From an uncultured Gemmatimonadota bacterium (lineage in GTDB: Bacteria; Gemmatimonadota; Gemmatimonadetes; Gemmatimonadales; Gemmatimonadaceae), in NCBI GenBank assembly GCA_946887155.1, contig CAMPKM010000044.1, positions 1 to 12,829 on the forward strand: a stretch of DNA of 12,829 nucleotides, written 5' to 3'. The notes beneath the pieces were generated by a model that searched no databases, was not told the origin of the DNA, and saw only the letters and a list, made by a program, of their open reading frames with translations. Shown one piece after another: positions 1 to 6,617 of the stretch. The translations under genes and the position numbers were made by a program. The stretch's first letter is position 1, and the number at the start of each line of letters is the position of its first letter.

Positions 1-28
1 GAACGATCTGACAACAGCTGATCCGGCC

Positions 29-102
29 TGGCGAGAAGACCGGGACACATGAGCCGAAGCATGATTCCGCTCCGGACCTCACGTGTCCCGGTCTTCTCGC
101 CA
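29..102. repeat. Long near-perfect inverted repeat (25-bp arms)
   Basis: Positions 29-53 pair with 78-102 with one mismatch (49 against 82). The uninterrupted core GCGAGAAGACCGGGACAC at 31-48 is the exact reverse complement of 83-100. The 24-base loop (54-77) can itself form a weaker hairpin with the inner arm (GAGC at 51-54 with GCTC at 69-72, then GAA with TTC). No T-run follows on either strand, so it is not a standard intrinsic terminator. It lies 150 bases beyond the pilin stop codon, past that gene's own terminator. It could be a REP-like palindromic element, a structured RNA, or a barrier between the pilin transcript and whatever lies left of the window. The pairing is seen directly; the function is unknown. 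Confidence 0.85.
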
Positions 103-186
103 AAGCAGTACCCGCAGTTATCAGATCTTCCCGCGCCATCCGCGATCAGCCCTTGGAGCCGACCTACCGCGCCAATCGCAGTAAAG

Positions 187-218
187 CGGAAAGGGCGACG
201 ACCTTTCGGTCGCCGCCC
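187..218 (-). terminator. Intrinsic terminator of the pilin gene
   Basis: On the minus strand GGGCGGCGACC (218-208) pairs with GGTCGTCGCCC (203-193) around a GAAA tetraloop. The single non-Watson-Crick position is a G-U wobble only in the minus-strand RNA, which points to that strand as the working one. The stem is followed by TTTCCGCTTT, a modest T-rich tail. It starts 35 bases after the pilin stop codon, the expected place for a strong pilin terminator. Confidence 0.8.
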
Positions 219-253
219 GTTCCACCTCGAAGCAGTGGGAGGTCGCTACGAGG

Positions 254-661
254 TTACTGGCACTTCGGTTCGCCTTCGACCGTGGCCGGCGTAAGAGCGC
301 CGACACCGATGAAGATCGCGCAGGTCTTGGCCGTACCGGTGTGCGTTGACGAAGCGCTCCAACCCGTGCCGCTCGAACCGGTCGTCGCAACCGAGACACC
401 GGCCGACGGAACGAAGCCGTTCACCGCGGACGTCCCACCACCGACGTTCGTCGCGGTACCCGAGACGTACACCTGGAAGTCGGCGAAGTACGCTTCCTGG
501 GTCGTGGCCATGTTGCGCAGGTCGGACTTCATCGAAGCCAGGTACGCCTTTTCCTTCGTGTTCGCGAACTTCGGGATGGCGATGGCCGCCAGGATGCCGA
601 TGATCACGACGACGATCAGGAGTTCGATGAGGGTAAAGCCCTTGCGAATCTTGTTGCTCAT
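254..661 (-). CDS. pilA: Type IV major pilin (PilA-like prepilin)
   Basis: This is the structural subunit of a type IV pilus. The 135-residue product has an 8-residue basic leader (MSNKIRKG), then FTLIELLIVVVIIGILAAIA: Gly at -1, Phe at +1 and Glu at +5 of the mature protein, as required for prepilin peptidase (PilD) cleavage, N-methylation and filament assembly. The hydrophobic helix continues to about residue 30. The C-terminal half is small and low in charge. Residues 67-113 carry 19 Ser/Thr in 47, and Cys114 and Cys134 could form the usual disulfide-bounded D-region. The ATG at 661 is chosen because GGAGAG (675-670) lies 8 bases upstream and the leader fits exactly; longer in-frame extensions run through the promoter. 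A sigma-54-type promoter lies upstream and an intrinsic terminator downstream. A minor pilin or type II secretion pseudopilin is possible, but the compact size and dedicated regulation favour a major pilin. Confidence 0.93.
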   Translation of the reverse strand: MSNKIRKGFTLIELLIVVVIIGILAAIAIPKFANTKEKAYLASMKSDLRNMATTQEAYFADFQVYVSGTATNVGGGTSAVNGFVPSAGVSVATTGSSGTGWSASSTHTGTAKTCAIFIGVGALTPATVEGEPKCQ

Positions 662-731
662 GCTGTGGTCTCTCCGTAGGTCCCGTTGTGAGGTGGAAGT
701 CACCGATGAAGCCGGCGCCGCATCGAACCAA

Positions 732-748
732 GGCAACACGCGGACCAG
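732..748 (-). promoter_or_regulatory. Sigma-54 (-24/-12) promoter for the pilin gene
   Basis: On the minus strand CTGGTCCGCGTGTTGCC has the invariant GG (746-745) and GC (734-733) separated by exactly ten bases, with the CTGG and TTGC halves intact. Against the known consensus YTGGCACGRNNNTTGCW it differs at four less conserved places. The predicted transcription start is near 721, giving a leader of about 60 bases before the pilin ATG. Sigma-54 control of pilA through PilS/PilR is established in Pseudomonas and Myxococcus, and genes resembling that pair lie upstream in the same window. No start-site data are available. Confidence 0.65.
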
Positions 749-775
749 AGGAGGGCCTGCTTCGCAAGCTGCCGA

Positions 776-804
776 GTCGCAACGTGTTGCCACGTTCGTG
801 CGAC
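776..804. promoter_or_regulatory. Compound dyad upstream of the pilin promoter
   Basis: GTCGCA at 776-781 is the reverse complement of TGCGAC at 799-804. Overlapping the left arm, GCAAC-GT-GTTGC (779-790) is a second inverted repeat. The site lies roughly 55-85 bases upstream of the predicted start at 721, a plausible distance for an activator or auxiliary protein site. Symmetry is seen directly; any protein binding is a guess. Confidence 0.35.
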
Positions 805-857
805 TTCCCGGGTATCGACTCACCTGCCGTGAAATGCCACCCGTCTTGCAGTCTGCG

Positions 858-876
858 GTGGCGGGACTTCCGCCAC
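858..876. promoter_or_regulatory. 7-bp hairpin or operator-like dyad
   Basis: GTGGCGG (858-864) and CCGCCAC (870-876) are perfect reverse complements around a five-base loop. The site lies about 115 bases after the GT2 stop and about 145 bases upstream of the predicted pilin transcription start. It has no T-run on the minus strand, so it is a poor intrinsic terminator for the glycosyltransferase operon. It could be an upstream activator site or an RNA hairpin that blunts read-through. Confidence 0.35.
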
Positions 877-977
877 TTTCCTCTCTGTCCCCGTGCCGCT
901 CATTCCGGATTGCGGAACGCAAACGACCCGATGAACACACGCAAGACGGAGGCTGGGCCTAACGGGTAACACTGCTG

Positions 978-1012
978 CGTGACGCCGCATTCATGGTGTG
1001 CGTTGCGTCACG
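978..1012. repeat. 8-bp inverted repeat spanning the GT2 stop codon
   Basis: CGTGACGC (978-985) and GCGTCACG (1005-1012) are perfect reverse complements with a 19-base loop that contains the stop codon at 991-993. In minus-strand RNA this forms a hairpin over the end of the coding region. There is no following T-tract. It may protect the 3' end of the operon message or be chance. Confidence 0.35.
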
Positions 1013-1806
1013 GGCTTCGAGATGTTGAAGCGCACGATATGCCAGAACGCCGCGATGCCGTCCTTCCAGCCGATCTTCTTTCCCTCGGCGTACGTGCGCC
1101 CCGAGTAACTAATTGGTACTTCCCAGATACGGGCATCCACCTGTGCCAGCCGCGCCGTCACCTCGGGCTCGAACCCGAACCGATTCGTCGTCAGCACCAG
1201 CGAACGCGCCAGGTCGCCGCGAATCGCCTTGTAGCACGTTTCCATGTCGGTGAGGTTGAGGTTCGTGAACCAGTTGCTCACCATCGTCAGCAGCGAGTTG
1301 CCGACGCTGTGCCAGTAGTACAGCACGCGGTGCGAACCCCCGAGAAAGCGCGAGCCGAACACTGCGTCGGCTTTCCCCTCGATGATCGGGTCGAGCATCT
1401 GCGGCCAGTCGGCGGGGTCGTATTCGAGGTCGGCGTCCTGCACGATGACCACGTTGCCGGTGCTACGCTGCAGTGCCGTCCGGATCGCCGCGCCCTTGCC
1501 TTCGTTCTGTTCCTTGTGGACGACGACGTCGATCAGCTTCGCGGCGTGCAGGCGGTCGAGGATCTCCCTGGACCCATCCGTCGAGCAATCGTTGACGCAG
1601 ATGATCTCCGTCTGGATCGGCACGGAACGGACCTGCTCGACGATCACCCGGATCGTATTCTCCTCGTTATAAACCGGGATCAGGACCGACAGCACGATCT
1701 GATCCGCCGGAATCGGGGAACGGCCGCGCAGCCGGGGGACGGCGGCCGCGACCTGGTCGTTCGAGAGGGGCGTCAATGGGCGCTGGGTTGGAGCACTCGT
1801 TGTCAT
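991..1806 (-). CDS. GT2 polyprenyl-phosphate sugar synthase-like glycosyltransferase
   Basis: A GT-A fold family 2 glycosyltransferase of the DPM1/polyprenyl-phosphate-hexose synthase type. It is expected to move a sugar from a nucleotide donor to a lipid phosphate at the inner face of the membrane, giving the donor that GT-C enzymes use. With the chosen start it is 271 residues: LSVLIPVYNEEN (39-50), VNDCSTDGS (71-79), NEGKGAAIRTAL (101-112), the metal-binding DAD at 124-126 inside VQDADLEYD, GSRFLGG (151-157), ETCYKAIRG (189-197) and RFGFEPEVTARLA (209-221). It has no C-terminal membrane helices, so it is the soluble or peripheral type. ATG 1806 is chosen because conserved sequence starts 38 residues later; ATG 1857 and TTG 1890 are in-frame alternatives, and none has a good ribosome-binding site. 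It follows the GT-C genes by under 100 bases, so it is probably last in their operon. The sugar cannot be told. Confidence 0.88.
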   Translation of the reverse strand: MTTSAPTQRPLTPLSNDQVAAAVPRLRGRSPIPADQIVLSVLIPVYNEENTIRVIVEQVRSVPIQTEIICVNDCSTDGSREILDRLHAAKLIDVVVHKEQNEGKGAAIRTALQRSTGNVVIVQDADLEYDPADWPQMLDPIIEGKADAVFGSRFLGGSHRVLYYWHSVGNSLLTMVSNWFTNLNLTDMETCYKAIRGDLARSLVLTTNRFGFEPEVTARLAQVDARIWEVPISYSGRTYAEGKKIGWKDGIAAFWHIVRFNISKPVTQRTP

Positions 1807-1900
1807 GATGTCGCTCGGTCTGAAGAACACATGGCTCGAAGGCAGCTGCAATTTCATTCGCTGTGTTGCACCAGCATAATACGGCGGCAAGATGCTGTCG

Positions 1901-3514
1901 CTACGGAGCTCTCGTCAGGCGCTCGTAAACCCGGGCGCCGGCGACGTTACCCAGATGTTTCAGCACCGGCGGCGACTCCGCTGCCAGCGCCTCTGCCGAC
2001 GCGACGCTCTGTTCGTAGCCCACGATTACGTATCTGGGAGAATAGAGCTCCAGAATATTCCGTAATGCTTCAAGATCCTCGACACGGGTAACCGGGCGTA
2101 TGCGGTGGGCCGGCAGGAACGTCGACACAGGTGTCGCGCGCCGTCCAGTGTACAGGTGAACGATCAGGTCATGTTCCGTGGCGACCACATCCGAAGGCGC
2201 TGTGTTCCGGGCCACCCACTCGACGATCGGCCGCGCTCGCTCGCCCATTTGCGCCTGAATCGATGCCCACCATTGCCCCCGATAGGCGCGCACGTTGTAG
2301 GTGAAAAACCCAACCATTGGGGCAACGAGCAGCAACAGGAGTACCGCCCTGAAGGCGCGCGGCGCCGGACCGGGACGCTTCCATCGGAGCACCAAAGATG
2401 CCGCATACCACGTGGTGATGATCACCAACGGCCAGACCGCCCACAGAAACCGGTTAGCGTCGAATGGCCAGAGCAGCACCGTGGCCGTATAACCTGAAAA
2501 AAAGATGGCAGTCACTGGTTGGCGCGGTAGAAGGTTCAGGGCGCCATATGCCACGGCCCCCGTGACCGAGATGAATGCGATCCAGCGTGGCCATTCGAGA
2601 CGGACCGGCATAGCCATGTAGCCAACCATGCCAACCAGTCCACGCACATTTGCCTGGATCACCTCCAGGAGAAATGACCAGCCACCGCCCGCGTACCCCG
2701 TGCGCATCCACTCACCGTACGAGCCATACTTCCCCATGAGCACCGGCGGGACGGCCAGTTCATGGATCCCGATCCACATTTGCCAGGGCACCACGAACAG
2801 CGCAGAGACCGTACACAGCGCAATGGCCGCGCGCACGTGACGGCGATAGAGCAGCACGATCGCCGCGGCGGGAATCGCGATGGCGCCAAGGGTTCGTACC
2901 AGCGCCAGCACACCGATCACTGCGCCGGCCAACGCCGCCGACTTCCAATCGCCGGACTCCGCGCTGTTTTCCGCGAGCAGCAGTGACGGCATGAGCAGGG
3001 CCAGGAACATGGGCTCGGAGAGCACCATGCCCGCCACGAACAACACCACGATGGAAATCGTGGACAGGATGCCGACGATGCCCGCGTTCAGCGACGACAT
3101 GCCAAGTCGCCGGCGCGCGAAATACCAGGTCCCGACCGCGGCCAGCGACAGCAGCACGGCATTGGCAAACTTGAACAGGACGACATTCCCGGGAAAATCC
3201 GGGTTCAGTCGCCAGATCAGCGAAAGCAGGAACGGATAACCCGGCGGGTAGTGGGTGCCGAAGGGACTGCCGGGAAGGTTCGTAAGGCGATATCCGTCAC
3301 CCATGGCAAGCGAGCGCGCCAGTACGGTGTAGATGCCGTCGTCCTCGAACGCACCGACGGGCCATGGCGTGATCGTCATGACCGCGACCAGGCAGACCAG
3401 CGCGGCCACCGCGAAGGGAACGACGCGCTCTTTCGTCGAGCTCACCGTGAGCGCGGCATCTTCCGGACGTCCTCCAACGACGTCGATGTGCGGAGCAGTT
3501 TCCGGCGCGGTCAT
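1901..3514 (-). CDS. Polytopic GT-C glycosyltransferase (ArnT/PMT type), copy 4 of 4
   Basis: A 537-residue integral membrane glycosyltransferase related to the PMT_2/ArnT group, which transfers a sugar from a polyprenyl-phosphate donor on the periplasmic side. The first helix is followed by TPWPVGAFEDDGIY, with the acidic pair at Asp58-Asp59 in the first outer loop where GT-C enzymes carry catalytic or metal-binding acids. Further motifs are THYPPGYPF, VLFKFANAV, VLSEPMF, RTLG, VVPWQMWIGIH, GKYGSY and, in the soluble tail, ATEHD and LYTGRR (454-459). About eleven helices are estimated by eye. Its N-terminus is about 20 residues longer than in the other three copies. The ATG overlaps the stop of the preceding copy by four bases (ATGA), and I see no ribosome-binding site, so translation is probably coupled. 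It is closest in motifs to copy 3. Acceptor and sugar are unknown. Confidence 0.88.
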   Translation of the reverse strand: MTAPETAPHIDVVGGRPEDAALTVSSTKERVVPFAVAALVCLVAVMTITPWPVGAFEDDGIYTVLARSLAMGDGYRLTNLPGSPFGTHYPPGYPFLLSLIWRLNPDFPGNVVLFKFANAVLLSLAAVGTWYFARRRLGMSSLNAGIVGILSTISIVVLFVAGMVLSEPMFLALLMPSLLLAENSAESGDWKSAALAGAVIGVLALVRTLGAIAIPAAAIVLLYRRHVRAAIALCTVSALFVVPWQMWIGIHELAVPPVLMGKYGSYGEWMRTGYAGGGWSFLLEVIQANVRGLVGMVGYMAMPVRLEWPRWIAFISVTGAVAYGALNLLPRQPVTAIFFSGYTATVLLWPFDANRFLWAVWPLVIITTWYAASLVLRWKRPGPAPRAFRAVLLLLLVAPMVGFFTYNVRAYRGQWWASIQAQMGERARPIVEWVARNTAPSDVVATEHDLIVHLYTGRRATPVSTFLPAHRIRPVTRVEDLEALRNILELYSPRYVIVGYEQSVASAEALAAESPPVLKHLGNVAGARVYERLTRAP

Positions 3515-5055
3515 TCGGAAATACGGGCGAAGATCACGTGGTTGGGGATCGACCCTGCCCGGCGGAGGGGCGGCTGCGGCGTCGTGGCCAGGGTATCCGC
3601 CGCGGCGACGTGCGCGGGGAAGCCCGTGATGAGATAGCGCGGCTCGAACGTCTGGACGATCGTACCCACCCAGTGCGCATTCTCAACGGGAGTGAACGGC
3701 GCGAGAAACTGGCTGGGAAGAAAGGTCGAAACCGGGACGCCCTGGCGCCCGGTGTACAGGTACACGACAACGTCGTGTTCCGTGGCGAGAATGTCGCCTG
3801 GTTCCGTATTGCGATCGACCCACTCGACCAGCGGGCGGGCACTGATGCCGGCCCGGCGCTGGAGGTCGACCCAGGCTTCCGCCTGGTACTCGTGCCAATT
3901 GTAGGCCGCGTGGCCGATCGCGAGACAGGCGACGCCGCCTAACGCCACGAACCGGAAGGCCCGGCGGCTCGTGCCTTCCGGCTGCCACCGCCAGAGCGCC
4001 ACGCCGGTGCCCACCGCCAGGATCAGGAGCACGGGCCAGAGCGCGAGCAGAAACCGGTACGGATGAAACGGCCACGCCACAAGCAACAGGAGATAGAGCA
4101 CGCAGAACAGGACCAGCGTCGGCGCCCGCCTCGAGAGCAAGCGGAGGCCCGCTATCAGGACCAGACCGAGCAGGACGAGCGACACCAGCCGTGGCCAGAA
4201 TGCATTCGCCGGCATCACCAGGTAACTCAGCGTGTTGGCCATCCCGGCGAGGTTCTGGATAAACACGCCCCGCGCGAACTCGACTCCACCGGTGCGGTAC
4301 CCGTCGAATACCCAGGACAGGTACGGTCCGTATTTCCCCTGGAGCACCGGCTGCAACTCCGCCTGGTGGGCGCTGACCCAGAGCTGCCAGGGGAGGACGA
4401 GTACAAAGGCCACCAGCCCTGCGACGATGGCGGCGCGGAAGTGGCGGCGGGCGAGAAGCAGCAGCAGTGCGGCTCCGACCGCAACCACGCCGATCGTTCG
4501 CACCAGGCAGAGAATGCCTAACAGCACGCCGGTCGCGGCTGCGTCACGAAGCGATCCGGTCGCGGCCGTGCGCTCGATGGCGAGGAAGACGACGAACGCG
4601 ATCGCGAGAAACAGCGGCTCGGAAAGCACCAGGCCCGTGAGCTGCAGCATTGGCATTGCGGCGGTGGCAGCGATCGCGAGCACTCCCGCACCCGTCGCCG
4701 TGTACTCGAGCCGGCGGCGCGCGAACAGGTAGATGCCGGCCGCCCCGGCGGCCAGAAGCACGGCGTTCGCGAACTTGAACACGACCACGTTGTCGGGAAA
4801 TTCCGGCCACACGCGCCAGAGCAACGACAGCAGGAACGGATAGCCGGGCGGGTAGTGGGTCGCGGCCGGCGTGCCCGGAAGGTTGATCATGCGGTAGCCT
4901 TCCCCGCTCGCAAGCGCCTTCGCCAGGAGCGTGTAGATCGCGTCATCCTCGTAGGCACCCACGGGCCATGGCGTGACGCTGAGAATGGCCGTGAGCAGCA
5001 CCACGATCACCACCACGACGGGTACCAGCTTCTCGCTCCGCGCGGATTGCATCAT
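3511..5055 (-). CDS. Polytopic GT-C glycosyltransferase (ArnT/PMT type), copy 3 of 4
   Basis: A 514-residue paralogue of its three neighbours, with the same plan: one N-terminal helix, an outer loop with the acidic pair (TPWPVGAYEDDAIY, Asp37-Asp38), roughly ten more helices, and a soluble C-terminal part of about 100 residues. Shared motifs are THYPPGYPF, VVFKFANAV, VLSEPLF, VRTIG, LPWQLWVSAH, GKYGPY, a WPF...RF...WP segment, ATEHD and LYTGRQ (433-438). It differs from the others in GKYGPY (Pro for Ser) and GRQ (Gln for the second Arg). Two adjacent ATG codons (5055 and 5052) are possible; the first overlaps the previous stop in ATGA form, and GGAGCGG lies just upstream. It should act at the outer face of the inner membrane with lipid-linked sugar. 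Motif sharing groups it with copy 4. Confidence 0.88.
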   Translation of the reverse strand: MMQSARSEKLVPVVVVIVVLLTAILSVTPWPVGAYEDDAIYTLLAKALASGEGYRMINLPGTPAATHYPPGYPFLLSLLWRVWPEFPDNVVVFKFANAVLLAAGAAGIYLFARRRLEYTATGAGVLAIAATAAMPMLQLTGLVLSEPLFLAIAFVVFLAIERTAATGSLRDAAATGVLLGILCLVRTIGVVAVGAALLLLLARRHFRAAIVAGLVAFVLVLPWQLWVSAHQAELQPVLQGKYGPYLSWVFDGYRTGGVEFARGVFIQNLAGMANTLSYLVMPANAFWPRLVSLVLLGLVLIAGLRLLSRRAPTLVLFCVLYLLLLVAWPFHPYRFLLALWPVLLILAVGTGVALWRWQPEGTSRRAFRFVALGGVACLAIGHAAYNWHEYQAEAWVDLQRRAGISARPLVEWVDRNTEPGDILATEHDVVVYLYTGRQGVPVSTFLPSQFLAPFTPVENAHWVGTIVQTFEPRYLITGFPAHVAAADTLATTPQPPLRRAGSIPNHVIFARISE

Positions 5056-6617
5056 CGCGTTCCGCTCCGGTCGATTCTTTCAAAGACCACACCCAGTTCG
5101 AGCGAACCGGCCAGTCGCAACCTGGGATCGTCGCCCGTGGCCAGCCCGTGGGCGGCGCGCAAGCCGAACGGCGTCGTGGCAAGCACGTAGTCGACGTCGT
5201 AGGAATTGAGGATTTCGCCCAGCGCATTGCTCGCGAATTCGTCCGACTGCGGCGTCATGTGATCCGCGGGCGTGAACGTGCCGATCGGTACCGCCCGGCG
5301 GCCCGTATAGAGGTTGATCATCACGTCATCTTCGGTCGAAATGATCGCGTCCTCGGGTGTATTCGCCATCACCCACGCCGCCATCGGTTTCGAGCGGCCG
5401 GCGTAGTACTCCTGCACACTGCTCCACCAGCGACGTGTAGCGCTCCGGTAGTTGCTGGCCGCATAGCCCACCGCGAGGAGGGCGCAAACGGAAATCGCCG
5501 CCGTCCGGAGCACGGCCGTCATGCCCGCCGAGGGGCGCCACCGAAGCAACGCTCCAGCGCCGAGTCCGAAGTTGAGCCCGAGCAGTGGCCAGATACCGAA
5601 CGTGAAGCGTTGCGGCCCGAATGGCCACATGAGTACGAGGGCCAGGTAGCCACCAATGGTGAGCGCGGCGACCGGAGCGCGCTTCAGCAGCACGTACCAT
5701 CCGGTGAAGAACAGGACGGTCACCGCTGCCGTCGCCCCGAAGCGAACAGGTGCGGGGAGCGTGTTGACCGCGAGCAAGTCCCACCCGCCACCGATGATGT
5801 GGCGCGTGTTGAACCAGACCAGCTCCATGACCCATGGGAGGCCGCCTTCGCGCATGCCGTCGAACAGCCAGCCGCCATACGAGCCGTACTTCCCGACCAG
5901 AACGTCGGGCAGGCCGGCATCGTGTGCTCCGATCCAGAGCTGCCAGGGCAGCATCGTGGCAAGGCCGCCGGCGGCCGCCATCACGCAAGCCTTCCACCGC
6001 CGACGCCAGGCCAGCACCAGCACGGTGGCCGGCAGGACGACGAAGCCTAACGTTCGCACGAGCGACAGGATTCCACCGGCGGCGCCGGCCAGGAAAGCCG
6101 TCCGGTCGCTTTCGTTTTCGGTGGCGCGGTGGCAGAGCATCAGGACGGGAAACAACGCCGCGATGAACAGCGGCTCGGACATCACCGCCACGCTGATCAG
6201 CACGATCGGCGCGCAGGTGGTGAACGCACCGACGGTGATCGCCGCTTCCCACGTGCCCATGCCGACCGACCTACGCGCAAACCGCCAGGCGAAGAGCGCG
6301 CCGAGCCCGATGAAGACCGCGTTGGCGAACTTGAAGAGGGTGATGTTCGCCGGAAAGACGGGATACACCTTCCACAGGGCCGCCAGCACCAGCGGATACA
6401 GCGGCGGGAAGTGTGTCGCGTCAGGCGCGCCCGGCATGTTGAGGTACCGGTACCCCTGGCCGGTGGCGAGTGACTTGCCCAGCACAGTGTAGATGCCGTC
6501 GTCCTGGAAGACGCCGACGGGGAATGGCTCGATCGACACCACGACCGCCAGAGTCGACAGCACGGCCAGCAGGAGCGGGATCATCCACTCCCGGCGGTTG
6601 GTCGCCGGTGCGTCCAT
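5052..6617 (-). CDS. Polytopic GT-C glycosyltransferase (ArnT/PMT type), copy 2 of 4
   Basis: A 521-residue GT-C enzyme with PFPVGVFQDDGIY (Asp39-Asp40), THFPPLYPLVL, LFKFANAV, VMSEPLF, VRTLG, LPWQLWIGAH, GKYGSY, a WPF...RF...WPL segment, STEDD and LYTGRR (436-441). It carries Gln before the acidic pair and PPLYPL where copies 3 and 4 have Glu and PPGYPF, which places it with copy 1. ATG 6617 overlaps the stop of copy 1 by one base (TGATG). A GTG one codon earlier is an alternative. The start is preceded by a run of seven G (6632-6626) that can act as ribosome-binding site while also encoding the last residues of copy 1. Family and topology are clear; donor sugar and acceptor are not. Confidence 0.88.
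   Translation of the reverse strand: MDAPATNRREWMIPLLLAVLSTLAVVVSIEPFPVGVFQDDGIYTVLGKSLATGQGYRYLNMPGAPDATHFPPLYPLVLAALWKVYPVFPANITLFKFANAVFIGLGALFAWRFARRSVGMGTWEAAITVGAFTTCAPIVLISVAVMSEPLFIAALFPVLMLCHRATENESDRTAFLAGAAGGILSLVRTLGFVVLPATVLVLAWRRRWKACVMAAAGGLATMLPWQLWIGAHDAGLPDVLVGKYGSYGGWLFDGMREGGLPWVMELVWFNTRHIIGGGWDLLAVNTLPAPVRFGATAAVTVLFFTGWYVLLKRAPVAALTIGGYLALVLMWPFGPQRFTFGIWPLLGLNFGLGAGALLRWRPSAGMTAVLRTAAISVCALLAVGYAASNYRSATRRWWSSVQEYYAGRSKPMAAWVMANTPEDAIISTEDDVMINLYTGRRAVPIGTFTPADHMTPQSDEFASNALGEILNSYDVDYVLATTPFGLRAAHGLATGDDPRLRLAGSLELGVVFERIDRSGTR

Larger units (their letters stand above)
662..990. other. Pilin upstream control region, no gene
   Basis: These 329 bases between the GT2 gene stop and the pilin start contain no credible gene. 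Open frames on the plus strand here are antisense to the pilin and lack protein-like composition. The stretch holds, from the pilin outward: a ribosome-binding site (675-670), a sigma-54-type promoter (732-748), a compound dyad (776-804), a 7-bp hairpin (858-876) and a GCCTAAC word (957-963). The length suits an enhancer-dependent promoter whose activator binds 100-200 bases upstream. Confidence 0.7.

Noticed and set aside
777..790. A second sigma-54-like site on the minus strand, TGGCAACACGTTGC.
   Set aside because: The GG to GC spacing is nine bases, not ten, and sigma-54 is strict about this. The site at 732-748 has correct spacing and is closer to the pilin.
858..876. Intrinsic terminator for the glycosyltransferase operon.
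   Set aside because: The stem is perfect, but the minus strand continues CGCAGACTGC with no T-run. It is listed only as a dyad.
153..962. A 269-codon plus-strand open frame across the pilin gene and its promoter.
   Set aside because: It runs antisense to the pilin, crosses the terminator and promoter, and shows no protein family signal.
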